DNA of 64,000 bases from Cryptomeria japonica. Lineage: Eukaryota; Streptophyta; Pinopsida; Cupressales; Cupressaceae. Below are positions 10,788 to 23,600 of the stretch, piece after piece; positions within the stretch are counted from its first letter, which is position 1; every line of letters begins with the position of its first letter. Position numbers and translations under genes: made by a program. Location: contig NC_081413.1 in the NCBI RefSeq assembly GCF_030272615.1, positions 448,302,538 through 448,366,537 on the forward strand, read 5' to 3'. The notes beneath the pieces were generated by a model. It searched no databases. It was not told the origin of the DNA and saw nothing but the letters and a program-made list of their open reading frames with translations.

Positions 10788-11639
10788 TTACATTTTTATC
10801 TTTAGGCTGGGAAACTAATGTCCAAGTGTTATTTTTCTCAATTTGTTCTAATTATTCTTCCATAGCTTTAATCCAAAATTTATCTTCACATGCCTCATTA
10901 ACTAATGACGGTTCAATTTGTGAAATAAGACATGCCTCTTCATTTGCCAATCTTCCTCTTGTCATAACTCCTTTAAACTTGTTTCAAATTATCTGATCTT
11001 CAGAGTGATTCAGCCTTACATACTAGGGTGTCTTTGTTTGTTGTTGTTCCTCAGTTATTGTGGAATCCTTAGATGATACCTAGGTAAATAGATCTTCATT
11101 CTGTACTGGTGGATTCAAAGTAGGGTCATTTGTCAAAAAATTTGTTGCCGGTTCAGAGTCTATATACCTTGAAGTTCCTCTAAATTGTTCATCAATCTTT
11201 ACATTTGTACTTTCAACAATTTTTTGCAATATTTTGTTAAAGAATCTATATGCCTTGCTCTTAGATGAATAACTAAGAAATATTCCTTCATCACTTCTAG
11301 GATCAAATTTGCCAATATACTCATCTCTTCTGATAAAATATTTACTTCCAAAAATTCTAAAATATTTAAGGGTAGGAGTAATACCAAACCATAGTTCATG
11401 AGGGGTCTTACCGGTTTCACCTTTGATGTGAACTTTGTTGAATGTATAGACTGATGTACTGACTACCTCTCTCCAATATACATGTGGTAGATTTGCTTCT
11501 GATAACATACTTCTTGCTGCACCCAAGATAGTTTTTTTTTCCTTTCAATAACTCCATTTTTCTATGGTGTCTAAGGTGTTGATAATTGTCTTCTGATTCC
11601 ATTTACTTCACATAATGTATTAAACTCCTTAGATGTAAA
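10788..11639 (-). pseudogene. Copia-1 integrase core C-terminal half and connection to RT
   Basis: The frame 11526-11080 reads AARSMLSEANLPHVYWREVV, KTPHELWFG, FGSKYFIRRDE and KFDPRSDEGIFLSYS, the C-terminal side of the copia integrase and its conserved tail. It is followed by a Glu/Thr-rich linker with several stops and FWIKAMEE / NTWTLV leading into RT. The second catalytic Asp region (LRSDQG) is at the 3' end of the preceding segment. Stops near 11085, 11027 and 10860 make it a pseudogene. Confidence 0.8.
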
Positions 11640-13502
11640 TTATCTTCCTTGATCTGATCTTAGACATTTGATTTTCTTACTGGTTTCATTTTCTACCATT
11701 GCTTTGAACAGTTTGAACTTTCCCAGTGCTTCTGATTTTTCTCTGAGAAAAGTAATCCAACACATTCTAGAATAGTCATCAATGATTAGCATGAAATATC
11801 TATCACCTTGTAATCTTTTAGTTCTAGCTGGACCATATAAATCAGTGTGAATTAAATCAAGAGCATTATTGGATATTTCTGGAATACTTTTGAAACTAGC
11901 TCTAACTTGTTTTCCAAATTGACATTCCTTACATATTGTATTCTGAGGTTTGACAATTTTAGGTAAATCTCTAACTGCCTTAGTAGTACTGATTTTCGCC
12001 ATGCAATCAAAGTTTACATGATAGAGTCTCTTATGCCATAACCAACTATCATCAATATGTGCAATTAAGCATGTCTTTTCACTATTATTTAAATGAACGA
12101 TATTCCCTCTAGTCTGATTACCGGTTGCAATTTCCAAACCAGTTCTATTCATGATTTTGCATTTTCCATTTTTGAATTGTAACTGAAATCCTTTCTCAAC
12201 TAATTGATCAACACTCAAAAGATTATGCTTTAATCCTTCAACATAGTAAAAATTATTAGTGTTATGCTTACCATCAAGAGATATTGTACCCTTACCTTTG
12301 ATCAAACAAGCTTTGTCATCTCCAAATCTCACTAAGCCTCCATTGTATTCTTGAAAGTTCAAGAATTTACCTTTCTCTCCTATCATATGATGTGAGTATC
12401 CTGAATCAATGATCCATTCCTCCTTTACTTCAACTTTAGCTGCCAAAGCCTCTTCTACCAATTTAGCAATAGGTGCCAGTTGATCTTCTATTATAGCAAC
12501 AAAAACCCATCCATTGTCTATTGGATCCTCATCACAATCATCAGTCACACCTTCATTAGCAATGTAACAAGATTTGTCTTTATTCTTCTTAAATCTATAT
12601 CTTTGATATTTAGGCTTAGGCTTATATTTTCTTCTAGCTTCTTCTCTTAGTCTAGCATGTCTATCAGGGCATCTCGAAGCCATATGACCAATCTTATTAT
12701 AGTTAAAACATTTAAAGGGTGCTTTACCTTCATACTTACTTCCAACTGGACCTTTAGGCATTTTCCTTGCAAATAGTGCTTCAAGTTCTTCAAGTTCTCT
12801 TGCATAAAAGGCTTTCCAATCAGATTTGTTAAATGATGGAGCAGATGATGTTGATGCTTTAAAGGCAAAATCTATCTTTATAGTAGCAACAAGACCAAAT
12901 TCTTCAATTTCAAAAGCTGAAAGTTTCCCAATCAATGTATCCCTAATTACTGATGTATTAGGCATTGTTCTTAACTCATTTATAGTAGTGACTTTCATTT
13001 TATATGCCGGTGGCAATCCTCTTAAAATTTTTGAAACAATTTCATCCTCACTTAAGGTTCCTCCACAACATTTAATACCCAAAACAATCTCATTTACTCT
13101 TTCCATAAAAGCAGAAATCCTTTCATCTTCTTCCATTTTCAGATGTTCATACCTGACCTGAAAGTTTTCAAGTTTTGCAATTTTGATTGTGGAATATCCT
13201 TCATTCAGTGTTTCTAAATGATCCCAAATAGCTTTAGCAGTAGATCTATCTAATAGTCCCATGATTTGTTGATCTGATAATGCGCTCAAAAGTGCTTCTC
13301 TTGCTTTGCAATCATTTTCCTCATCTTTAGTCAAGTTAGGTGGATTGGGCTGACTCTGAGTAGGAGCAGTATAACCATTCTTTGTAACATCCTAGATGCC
13401 CTTTCCAATGCAATTTAGATGTGTCTCCATTCTGAACTTCCATATGCCATAGTTGGTTCCATCAAGTTTAGGACTCTCCTTCCTGAAATAGTTAGTAGAC
13501 AT
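11640..13502 (-). pseudogene. Copia-1 gag, protease and integrase N-terminal part
   Basis: Start Met at 13502 (MSTNYFRK). Codon 37 (13394-13392) is TAG, after which 13334-11640 is open for 564 codons. Domains: gag (WDHLETL...ERISAFMERVNEIV, LRGLPPAY), a zinc knuckle read as CFNYNKIGHMASRC with its second Cys changed to Tyr, protease WIIDSGYSHHMIG, the pre-integrase finger WLWHKRLYHVNFD...CKECQFGK, and integrase start LIHTDLYGPARTK with LRSDQGR at the end. Next codon is TGA where GGEF is expected in copia-2. Confidence 0.88.
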
Positions 13503-13544
13503 TGGATCTCCTCAAGCTATTAAACTTTTGCAAAAGAGGACTAG

Positions 13545-13556
13545 GCTCTGATACCA
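13545..13556 (-). other. Copia-1 primer binding site
   Basis: The - strand reads TGGTATCAGAGC two bases inside the 5' LTR, the standard site complementary to the 3' end of plant initiator tRNA-Met. It fixes orientation and the inner LTR edge. Confidence 0.9.
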
Positions 13557-13558
13557 AT

Positions 13559-14611
13559 TGTTAGGTCCCAGAGACAACTAAGAGGGGGGGTGAATCAGTT
13601 GTCAAATAAATTCAAACCAAAAGAACTTAACCAACTTAATGCTTAATACTGGTAAACTAGTTTAATATGTCTGTAGACACCTTTAACAATTAATTGCTAT
13701 ACCGATAAGGATTAGTGCATAAAACATAAAGACAAAGTCATCCACAACACATAACACCAATATTTGTACATGGAAACCCTGTAAGGGGAAAAACCATGGT
13801 GGGAAACCTTACCCACAATCAGATGATACTACTATAGATAGTAAGTGTACATAAATGGGGTCTGCACATGCAGAAAGGCCAAGCACCTAGAGCTCACTGC
13901 TCAATCACAAAATGGGAGTCACACTGACTACAGTTGGATGGCTAAATCCAATAAGAATGTACTGCACAAAATAACATCTTCATATGCTGGATTCAGTACC
14001 GGTGTAGTTTTGATTGTCTTTAAAAAATCCTTCCTTTAATCTTCAAATGATGTCTGCATGTATAGCTCTACTTATTCTCTCATATACCTTCACACAATCC
14101 TTTTTCGCATTCCACACTTGATCTTACAAATAAGATCTTACATTTATACCATACCCTAAGACCAATTTTAGTAGGTCGGCCCTACAATATATTACAATAA
14201 AAACATTTTACAAATAATACAATATTCGATGCAATAACTGATTCAACATGTCGGCTTAGTGAATTTACAACAATAATTAATCATCTCCATAGCGTGTCGT
14301 GTTGATATAGAAAAGATAAACCTACTAGTGTAACCTGGACCTATTTGCCAGTAACAGCAAATATGCAAATGCTAATGTGCCAATAAACAAAACTGCAAAA
14401 CAAAGTGTCCACACAATGACTTTGACATAACCAAGTATTTTCCATATCATTCCAAGTGTCGGTGATCATTATATCTTGCCAGTGTACCAGATACCGGTGA
14501 CTATGCATGAGTCACTTGCCGATGAATGTTGTTGATTCTCCAAAGTGCCAGAGTTGATAAGTGTTTAGTAGGTGTTGACATCAATGATAAAACCATACCA
14601 AAATACCAACA
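13559..14611 (-). repeat. Copia-1 5' LTR
   Basis: Begins TGTTAGGTCC and ends CCAACA, about 1053 bp, paired with 7993-9048. It would carry the promoter. The outer edge is followed by the target repeat GTTTG and gag sequence. Confidence 0.9.
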
Positions 14612-14616
14612 GTTTG

Positions 14617-15420
14617 AAACCATAGTTGTTATTTTGATAGTTTCAATTTCCTCCATTATTACCGTTGTTTCCATTGTTGCCTACACTACCATTTTGAATA
14701 CCGTTATTCCAATTTCCATTGTTTCCATTACCATTGTTGTCATAATTTCTATTATTACCAGTGTTACCTCTATTATTACTTACATTGTTTGTCTTATCTC
14801 TATTATTCCTGTTACTAACAATTCCCTCATTGCTAGTTCTTCTTTTATCATTATGATTATTGCATTGTATATTATTATACTGGCTTTTATTCTCGTTATA
14901 GGGTATATTTTTTCATTTATCCCTTTTTTCATAATTCTTATCCAAAACATGAGACAGTGGATTATCATATATCCTAAATGGGTGTTCCATGTTTCTCATG
15001 TGAGGGGGACTATACCTAGGGGTTGTTAGTCTACTTCCCTCACCTCTTCCCTTTTCTTCTTCAACCCTATTTGACTTAGGGCTTTGAGCAACATCTCTTT
15101 CTAGTCCAAGCTTCTGCAATACCCAATCTAGTTGTCTCTTAAGAGCCTTAGGCATTTTTTATTCATCTCCATTTAAGTCAACCATTTAAAGTATAATTGC
15201 ATCCCACTGCCTCTCCTCTTGTTCCTCTACAATCAAGGTTTCATCTTGGCCGCCGTTGTTATCTTTTGCATTTAAGGTATAGAAATGATTTTCCTCAAAA
15301 GTTTCAAATTAATCACTAGATGAAGAGCCATCCTCTCCACTAGGGAACTTCTTATAACCCCCAAATGCCATACTTGGTGTTGATTTCCTTTCTTTAAATC
15401 TTTTCTTTGGACTCAACTGA
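14617..15420 (-). pseudogene. Ty3 gag copy 2, N-terminal fragment
   Basis: Resumes gag immediately after the copia-1 target duplication and corresponds to about 2750-3550 of copy 1, including the Asn/Gly stretch and the GSRLTTPRYSPPHMRNMEH region (open at 15155-14913). A frameshift and stops relative to copy 1 are visible, and the homologue of the copy 1 start region lies near 15410. Confidence 0.75.
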
Positions 15421-15645
15421 ACAAGATTATCTTGTCCCTTGTGTAGATACCTTCTCCCCTACATCAATCTTATTGATAAATTCCTAGGGATTTCTCTTAC
15501 TTTCTTAGAATACCAATTATTATTCATGTATTAGATGTAGAGTCACCACCTCCTCAGAGGAATAAAATATTTTTTCTTTTGGGATCCTTCCTTCAGTAGA
15601 GTCTGAAACAAACCACCAAAGATTCTGATCACTTCCTATGATAAC
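15421..15645 (-). other. Ty3 leader, unit 2
   Basis: Non-coding stretch between gag start and the primer-site-like sequence, nearly the same as 3547-3775 in unit 1. No ORF. Confidence 0.55.
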
Positions 15646-15663
15646 TCCCCAGCAGAGTCACCA
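15646..15663 (-). other. Primer-binding-site-like sequence, unit 2
   Basis: The - strand reads TGGTGACTCTGCTGGGGA, two differences from the unit 1 site at 3776-3793. Confidence 0.55.
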
Positions 15664-15666
15664 ATA

Positions 15667-16200
15667 TGTTGGTTCCCAAAATCATAGATGGGAAATCCTA
15701 GAGCTTTGCCAAATCTCCTACTAATTTCTCAATCAGCCTTGGCCAACGAATAAGAATGGTCAAAGACCAAATTCCTCTGCACTTTAGGATTCACTAGACC
15801 TAGGTGGGTATACCTTAATCTCCAAAGCACAAAGAGACTTCTTTATAGTGAATTTAAACTTATCAATTTATCTATTTGCAAGAATGGCAAACTATTTCGT
15901 ATAGCTATGATTTATTATGTGCTTTTAACTTGCTTTAATCTGAAAACTTGAATGTAATTGATAGTGAATGAATTATTATAAAAGAATGTTTTTTTGATTA
16001 AGTAGAAGCAGGTATTTGAAAGGTACCCAAACCTTGTACAAGCCAGGAGATTAGAAGAACATGAAAGAAATGTGCTTGATCACTTCAAAAAATAGAAAGA
16101 TCCCACCTGAACAAAAAGGGGATCAGCTTACATAACATGAAAAACCATAAACAGACAGCGTAAGGACAACATAATGACAACAAAAAGATAGGACCTAGAA
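15667..16200 (-). other. LTR-like sequence upstream of gag, unit 2
   Basis: Begins TGTTGGTTCCC on the + strand and is collinear with 3797-4330. Non-coding; the right boundary is again unclear because LINE-derived ORF sequence follows. Confidence 0.45.
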
Positions 16201-16225
16201 CCCCTACATAAATAGAGATAGAGAC

Positions 16226-17935
16226 CTAAATACTTTTCATGATATCCTCAACATGGTCAACCGATTGTTTCATGTTGTTTGCTGAGGTCTTTAATTCCTC
16301 CAACTCACAACCTTTGATGTTATCCTTGGTCCTTGTATTGGCTCTGGTCCTCTTTTCATGACCCTTCTTGTCTGGCTGATTTTTGTCACCACCCTTCTCT
16401 ACATTGCTATTGATCAAGATGTTCATGTTATTCACTAAAGCTTTGAGGATCTGAAAATTATGTTCTACAATCTTCTTAACATTGAGTTCCAGTCTGTCGA
16501 TTATGCTACCCAGATTGTTCATTTTATTTTCCATTCCTTTAATCTCCTTGTTATCTTCTATCTCATTGACCTTTTTTTTTTCGTTACTATAATTTTACCC
16601 ACCATACATTCAATTGCTTCCGTATTGTGAAGTACAACAACCAATTCCTTAACATGTTCCGCCATGGGTTTATCACCAATTGTTACTCTTGTAATAGCCA
16701 TCATATCAGTCTTAAAACTTTTAATATCCTTCACCATGGTTTTGATGGTATCACAAAAATATTTTATAGTATCATAATCACCAATACCACTTTTATCCCC
16801 TTTATCCTCCTTTTGCAGACTTATGGTGTTCAAACCCTCAATGTTTCCCATCACCGGGTTTTACTCCCACTCTTTATCCTGACCCTCATCCTTCTTGTTC
16901 TCCTCAACTTCCTCCTTAGAGTCAATGAGAACATGGCTAATGTCTTTATTATTTCCCTTTTGAGTGCTCTTCCTCTGAATCTACTTTCCAATTGCTTTCC
17001 CTTTATTTTTTTTGATAATTTTTTTCTCAAAGGATTCAGTTTCAGACTCTGAAATGTCTGAATCCACCACAATCCTTTTCCTCTTAGCCTTATTCCTCCA
17101 TTTTTTATTAGTCTCTTCCGAGTCTCCCCTAGTCTCTGAATAAAAGTTGAATCCACTGGCTTCACTCTTCGTAGTCTCATCTCTTGCATTTTTACCTTTA
17201 ATATGTATTTCAATGCATTTCCCCTTAAGCATTTTATAAACCAGAACCATAAGCCCCTGGTGGAGGGCATGGTCACCTTTGGGATCTTTCTGAACCTCCT
17301 TGATAGTATGGTCCATAGAACAGGCTAGGTAATCAGGTAAAGTCACCTTTTCCCCAAGGCAGAAATGGTTGAGAAGGACAAAGTGATGACCATAGGCTCT
17401 AGTAAACCTACCATCAAAATTAAGGTAGGTGATAGAAGAAAATAAAACAAACCTCCATGGCCTGCATATCCTCTCTAGGGAATGGTAGGAATTGTCAATT
17501 TTCACCATCTTTCTCCTCTCATCATCCATGATTGGAAACTTGTCCACTACTTTATCTAATATGTTGCAGTCCCTATAAAATTTCATGCCCTCAATAATCA
17601 TCCAGGTAGCCTCAACAGTGATCTCCTCATCAACATTCATCATCTAGGACCTGACCAGGATTTTGCCATTTTTCCATTTCTTGATGAAATAGTTGGTAAT
17701 TGTGGGATCTTTCCCACTTAGCCTCTCCATGAACACATTCAGACCCCTCTACTGAAGGATATCCCACACTTCGTTGTTCTTTCTCTAGTCTGAGAAAGAC
17801 GTGGGTTTGAATTTTTTCTTATTACCTCCCATTTTTTTTGCACATTCCTTTATATTCCTTCTCGGCTTCAAAACCTTTTCTTTGGTTTCTGTGAATGCCC
17901 TATAAAAATGCCCAAAATCCATGCCAAACAATTAT
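16226..17935 (-). pseudogene. Extra ORF downstream of LINE RNase H, unit 2
   Basis: Segments 17643-16981, 16854-16558 and 16534-16226 match the unit 1 ORF: MMNVDEE start region, ICRPWRFVLFSSITYLNFDG, HHFVLLNHF, LPDYLACSMDHTIKEV, LHQGLMVLVYKMLKGK, the lysine-rich middle and the charged C-terminus ending DIMKSI. Frameshifts near 16980 and 16856 and stops separate the segments. Preservation of the N-terminal block between copies, while both decay, lets the core be recognised. Function unknown. Confidence 0.6.
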
Positions 17936-18003
17936 GAGAAGATGCCTATATAAATGCTCATTACCTTTGAAATAACCCTGCATCGATAATAGTGGAAGAG
18001 GCA

Positions 18004-18520
18004 TTAGAAACTATGATTAAAAGTACCACTTTGCCTAGCCTGGCTGCAGTCCAGATTAAGCAGGGATTTCATTTCACTTGCAATCTCAATCTCACAATAA
18101 CTAGTAATGATGTCTTTTGATTGCCGTGCCAGGTTGGTACCCCAATTAGCACAAGAATTGGCTTCCCTATACACATGTGTAAAAACACAAATTTCAAAAT
18201 CCTCACTAATTTTCTTAGTCACTTTAATAGCATTTCTAATTGACCAAGAAGGTGGGAATTTCATATTTAAACAGTTGATTATGTTCAATGAATCTCCTTC
18301 ACACCAAACTCTAGTGCATTTGGCTTCCTTAGCAAGGATCATCCCATGGTAAACTACCATAGCTTTAGCTACATGGTTTGTCTGATTTCCTATGGGGATT
18401 CTTTTTATGATTTTGCATGTTCCCCATTAGTCCCTAAGGACCACACAACATCCTGCAACACCCGGATTACCCTTTGAAGAACCGTCAAAGTTAATTTTCA
18501 TTTACCCATTGGGCAGGCTG
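18004..18520 (-). pseudogene. LINE-type RNase H domain, unit 2
   Basis: Open at 18360-18004 with MVVYHGMILAKEAKC, RVWCEGDSLNIINCLN and VYREANSCANWGTNLA. The first block (around 18505) is degraded. Compared with unit 1 the last Asp-bearing block (CIDG) reads CANWG, so another catalytic position is lost here. Confidence 0.65.
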
Positions 18521-19682
18521 ACCCATATCACACCCTCACTAGGATTGATCTAAAAGTTCTCTCGACCCTTTAATCTCCACTTATTGTAGATAAATTGATC
18601 ATCCTTGTCTTGATGATTATCAATGCCTCCTATGATATTCATATTTTCCACTATATTTATTTATATTTTCTCAAACACAATTTTAGCCTTAAAAACCTCC
18701 TCTCTGAAAACTCTGTCATTTCTCTCTTTCCATATACCCCAACACATATGAGGTAAGGAAAGTTTCCACAATAAAGTAGTAGACTTATTCCTTGAAGGAT
18801 GATGCCAAGAGTTGAAAACCTCCTGAATTGACTTTGGGAAGTCCCAACTGATTTTGAAGTGGTCTAGACATCTTCCGCAAACATTAGCAAAGAAAGGGCA
18901 ATGAAACAACATATGATTAATGGTCTCTTCATTCTACTTACATAGAGTACAAACACTAGGCATTCTCATACCTCTTTTTATGATATTCTCAATTGTTAGA
19001 ATTTTATCTTGAAGGGTTGTCAAGAAAAAAATGTTAATCTTAGGGGTGAGGCCTTTCACCCATGCCTTATCCTAGCATGGGCTTTCCATGCTAGAGTACT
19101 GATGATAATAAAGAGAAGCCATAGTGAATGTACCACTTGTTGTTTGTTTCCAAATTAATTGGTCTTCCTCTTCAACCCTTACCATAGAGTTCATAACTTT
19201 GTTCAAACTTCCCAATGACTGATCCACCTAAGATAAATCCTTCCACTGTCTATCTTTCCAGTAATCACCCACCATAGATCCAAATCTTTCCTTGCACTGG
19301 TTCTAAAATCTACTCCACTCAAGATTTTCAGTCAAAGGGAACTCCAGCAACCAAGAATCATCCCAGAATTGCATAATATTCCCTTTCCCCATTTTCCATT
19401 TTGCACCTTTGGCAATTAAGTCTCTTGTTCTAGAAACATTTTTCCAAATGTTGGAGCTAATTGGAATATTTTCTACCTTAAGGAAGATTTGAAGAGTTGG
19501 ACATTATCTTTTGTACTTGTTGTCCCATATCAGTTTCCATTCTCCCTAATTATTATACCCTCTCCAAATCCTCTTGGCCATAAGGAACTCATTGATGTCT
19601 CTTATTTTTCTAAGACCCAGTCCTCCCTTTCTTATTGGCTTGCATACCTTATCCCAGGCAATCATATTCATTGTCTTCTTTA
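18521..19682 (-). pseudogene. LINE post-RT region with RT zinc-binding domain, unit 2
   Basis: The 18912-18661 frame reads MLFHCPFFANVCGRCLDHF and continues into the helical tail WHHPSRNKSTTLLWKL, the second half of the zinc-binding domain; the first Cys pair lies just upstream across a frame break near 18940. Further right, decayed post-RT blocks match 7100-7822. Confidence 0.65.
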
Positions 19683-20497
19683 GATTCTTCAATGGTATTT
19701 TTTACATTTATTACATGTTGTTCTACAGAACCAGTTTCATTTCCTATGAACTTAGGGATGGCTAACCTTAAATCATTTGACATCTAATTTGGGTATCCAA
19801 CTATCCCATTGAAATCCAACTATTTATACCTTTCAATGGTCATAGGTGGTCTACAACCATAGTTGTTATTTTGATAGTTTCAATTTCCTCCATTATTAAT
19901 GTTGTGTCCATTGTTTCCTACACCACCATTTTGATTATCGTTATTCCCATTTCCATTGTTTCCATTACCATTGTTGCCATAATTTCTATTATTACTTACA
20001 TTGTTGGTCCTATCTCTATTATTCTAGTCACTAGTAATTCCCCCATTGCTAGTTCTTCTTTAGTCATTATGGTTATTGCATTGTCTATTATTATACTAGC
20101 TTTTATTCTTGTTATAGGGTATATTTTTTCATTTATCCCTTTTTCATTATTCTTATCCAAAACATGAGACAATGGATTATCATAGATCCTAAATGGTTGT
20201 TCCATGTTTCTCATTTGAGGGGGACTATACCTAGGGGTTATTTGTCTACTTCCATCACCTCTTCCCTTTTCTTCTTCAACCCTGTTTGACTTAGGGCTTT
20301 GAAAAACATCTCATTCTAGTCCGAGCTTCTGCAATACCCAATCTGGTTGTCTCTTAAGAGCGTTATCCATTTTAAGTATGATTACATCCCACTGCCTCTC
20401 CTCACGTTCCTTAGCAATCAGGGTTTCATCCTGACGGTCATTATTATCTTTTGCATTTAAGGTATAGAAAGGATTTTCCTCTGAAGTTTCAAATTTG
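19683..20497 (-). pseudogene. Ty3 gag copy 3, partial
   Basis: Starts at the LINE junction and matches 2576-3440 of copy 1 including the Asn/Gly stretch, which is shorter here, and the MRNMEQPFRIYDNPLSHVLD region. It breaks off at about 20497, where sequence of a different LTR element begins, so the array's right end is truncated. Confidence 0.75.
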
Positions 20498-20528
20498 TTA
20501 TCTCAAAAACTGAAATCCAAAGAGATGT

Positions 20529-20590
20529 GCTCCCCCTAAGCAAGTGATCTCCTTTGTACATGCATCTCACTAATACTCCCCCTTTGACAT
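20529..20590 (-). other. Candidate polypurine tracts of the non-autonomous element
   Basis: Two - strand tracts, TCAAAGGGGGAGT (about 20575-20587) and CTTAGGGGGAGCA (about 20528-20540), resemble the AAAGGGGGAGAT tracts of the copia elements. No LTR follows, consistent with 3' truncation. Confidence 0.55.
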
Positions 20591-20640
20591 CAATGACAAA
20601 GGATGTATAATCAAAAGAGTACAAAAATGCTACTCAAGGT

Positions 20641-23600
20641 CTATAACCTGTTGGTTACTATCTGAAAGATGTCCACCAAAACTAGGTTTAGACTCTGCAT
20701 ATACTTGTTGCTTTCAGTTAAAGTTGCCTCAATCTGTTGGATCATACTAGTGAGATAGTACATTTGCTGCTCTGGTGATTGCTCTCCTTGAACTGTTGCC
20801 TTAGATAATTCAATTCTCTGAGTGATAAGACTATCCAACCTTGGACCAAGTTTATCCTTTAGTTCCTAGGCATTATACCTTATTCTTGCCTTCTCTTTCT
20901 CAAATTTTTCCAACTTCTCCTCAAAACATGTCATTTTCTGCTAAAAAACTGATATAAGTCTCGATGAACCTATTATATTATTCACAATGTCATCAATTTC
21001 CTTTCATGTCTTTTTGATCTCCTCATCAATGTCCTCTGTTAAACCTATTAAACATTGGGGTTTGCATGCTTCCTTATATAACTCCTTATACTCCAAAATT
21101 GTAGAATTAAGTACCGGTAAAAGTGTATCCAAGTGATCGGTACATTTCTTTATGGTGTTCTCAAAGAATGTGTTTTTCTCTTTGTCAACTCTCTCCTTAA
21201 TGATATCCTCATTCAACTTATCTATGGTTATTGCATTATCAGCAATGAATTTGGAAAATGTGTCCAATTTCCCTAAAGAATCATTAATGTGATCTATCTT
21301 GCAATTAGGTACAATCATCTTCAGTTTAGGTAAGGTGTTATCAATTGCCTTAAATGCTAAGGCATTTCCAATCAATAATCCTTTTAATAGAATCCAAAAG
21401 TACCTCTATAATGTTAGTGAGTTTGAATTCACCTGTAGATGTTCTTGGTTCTATTGTAGGTTTTTGTTCATCAAATGTCTGAGCAATTGCCTTCACTACA
21501 TCCTCTTTACTTCCATCAGACGTATCCACTTTACTTACATTTTCTTCTGGTAGATCAATCTAGGTCTATACCTCTACCATTGATGGTTTCTCATTTTAAT
21601 TAAGCTTCTCTACAACTGTCAGTGTCATAGACTCAGTATGAACCTCTTCCTCTGATTGTTTCTCTGTCAATATAACTGTCAGTTTCTTAGATTTCGGTGG
21701 CCCTATGCTAGTTGTCTTTTCCTTTGTTTGTTTCTTAGTCTCTAGTTTCTCTTCTTGAGCTGGTATCTCAGTTTCCTAAGAGTCAATAGCTTATGTCAGT
21801 ATCTCAGTCTCCTGAGAGTCTACTGTGTGTACCAGTTTCTTTGAAATCTTGTTGTACTCAACACTATCTGCCTTAACCTCTATAGTTTTTTTGTCCACAA
21901 CAATGTTTATATCTTGAGTATCTACACTCATGGTGAAAAGTATCTCAGACTCTGGGTTAGTATCATCATGAGCTAAACCTTTAGTAGCTATATCTCATCA
22001 ATTAGCTATATGAACTAGTGATGAAGGGGCTAATGGAAGGGTGTCCTGAGTCGGTTGAAGGATGTTATCTATTTTTTTTATAGAAGGTACACCATCTATT
22101 TTACCTTTTCCTTTGTCTTTCTGATATACCTTAAATGTCTTATCCACTTTTGGTATGCTTCTTTCCTCTTTCTTTTTCTTCTCTACAAAGAATATGTCCC
22201 ATTTATCTGCAATTTCCTTAACCCTTCCAGCCATCAGGCTCACTTGTCGGTGTCCACTAACAAATACTGACTAGTTTGCTTCAGAAATAAGATCATCTCT
22301 CTTCATTATAATTTATTGGATGTACAACTAGCCATTTAGCATCTAATCTCATGTATAAATCATTGGGTAACTCATCAATTACTTCTTTCAAAACTTTCTT
22401 TTAAATATCTAAATGTAAAATAATGCTTTCTTCAATAGTGTTTTTGTCAGAATCATTGGAAGAATTATACCATTTGCATACATTAGATATATTTCCTTCC
22501 TCTGTAATCTCATTCAATAGATCATCTAATGTGGGGGTAACCAGTGTTTGTTTCTTCTTAGGTGTAAGCTTCTTCTTTAGTTCCTTAACTGCCTGCTACT
22601 TTTTCCTTAGTGTTCTAGTTTTCTTAGGAGTAGGAGAAGGTACCAGTGAGGTTTTCCTTTTCCTTTCCACTCTTTTAAACTTAGCAGCCTTACCACTAAT
22701 AGTATTGGAGGATGTTACAACCAGTGAAACATGTGCTTCAGGTTGCATTCCTTCAAGCTCACTTGCTAATATACCGCTGATATTCATGACATTTTCTTTG
22801 ATCTCTTTGGCCTTCTTGGAGGCATCTCTGATAAAATTTTCTCTTCTTTTTGTCCTCTTTTGCATAGATATATTACTCTTAATAGTTTCTACATTACCAA
22901 AGAATTTTTCAGATGGTTCCCTTGGTGCATCAAGTAGAGCTTTAGCATATGTCTCCAGAACAAATAGGTCTACCTCATAGCCTATCTCAGTGACCCAAAT
23001 AGTTCTAGGGATTGCTTCTTCCATCCATGTTTCATCTCGCTTAATGACAAAACAAATTTCCTTGTCATACTTATCAATTATGCTTTGTGGTAGTCTCTGT
23101 CTTTCTCTCATCTTAGTTTGAAATATTTTATAGTCTGTGATGTTCTTAACACTGTCAGTGCCCATACTAGTGAAAGATTCATGTATCTGTCTTCCTACCA
23201 GAATGTCATAACCAAAATCCTTGTGACCTATGTTGAGTATCCCTTTGGTAAAGTATAGCATCAGGCATACTAGTAGGTTTCTAAAATGCAAAGTACCTTT
23301 CTTGTCTCCCTTAATCTTCTTCAAATTGTCAATTAATTCATCTTTAAGCCATTCACACACATCAATCTTAGCATTATTGTTCACCATCTCATATGCACTA
23401 TGAATACAAACACTAGAAACAAAATTTAGTCTATTTGCATGAGTTTCTTTGTATCCTAGTACCATACTCACATAGCTCACATTTATGTCCTTAACATCAT
23501 TCACTCTAAGTGATCTGCTATCATATGTGGCTCTAGTTATATCTATAACTCCCTTGTTAGGTATTTTATTGGTTTTATCAAGCCTACTACCGGTTGAAGG

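Larger units (their letters stand above)
7993..14611 (-). mobile_element. Copia-1: full-length Ty1/copia element inserted in gag copy 2
   Basis: Ends are TGTTAGG...CCAACA with LTRs at 7993-9048 and 13559-14611, an initiator-Met-type primer site next to the right LTR and a purine tract (AAAGGGGGAGAT on the - strand) next to the left LTR, so it is transcribed leftwards. Target duplication is GTCTG (7988-7992) against GTTTG (14612-14616), one mismatch. The polyprotein order gag, protease, integrase, RT, RNase H is that of copia. The two LTRs differ by roughly a dozen bases in their first 155 by eye, so the insertion is not recent. It is absent from gag copies 1 and 3, so it came after the tandem duplication. 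Confidence 0.92.
16201..19682 (-). mobile_element. LINE 3' portion, unit 2
   Basis: Collinear copy of 4331-7822 with the same order: RT zinc-binding region, RNase H, extra ORF. It ends on the right at the same LINE-to-gag junction (CTTCTTTA then gag ATTCTTCAATGG) as unit 1. No insertion interrupts it. Confidence 0.7.

Noticed and set aside
7993-14611. Copia-1 as two solo LTRs from separate insertions
   Set aside because: Target repeats match across the whole element and primer site, purine tract and polyprotein are in the right order between the LTRs.
22423-22980. + strand 185-codon frame
   Set aside because: Antisense to ORF2 of the non-autonomous element, hydrophobic by complement, no recognisable domain.
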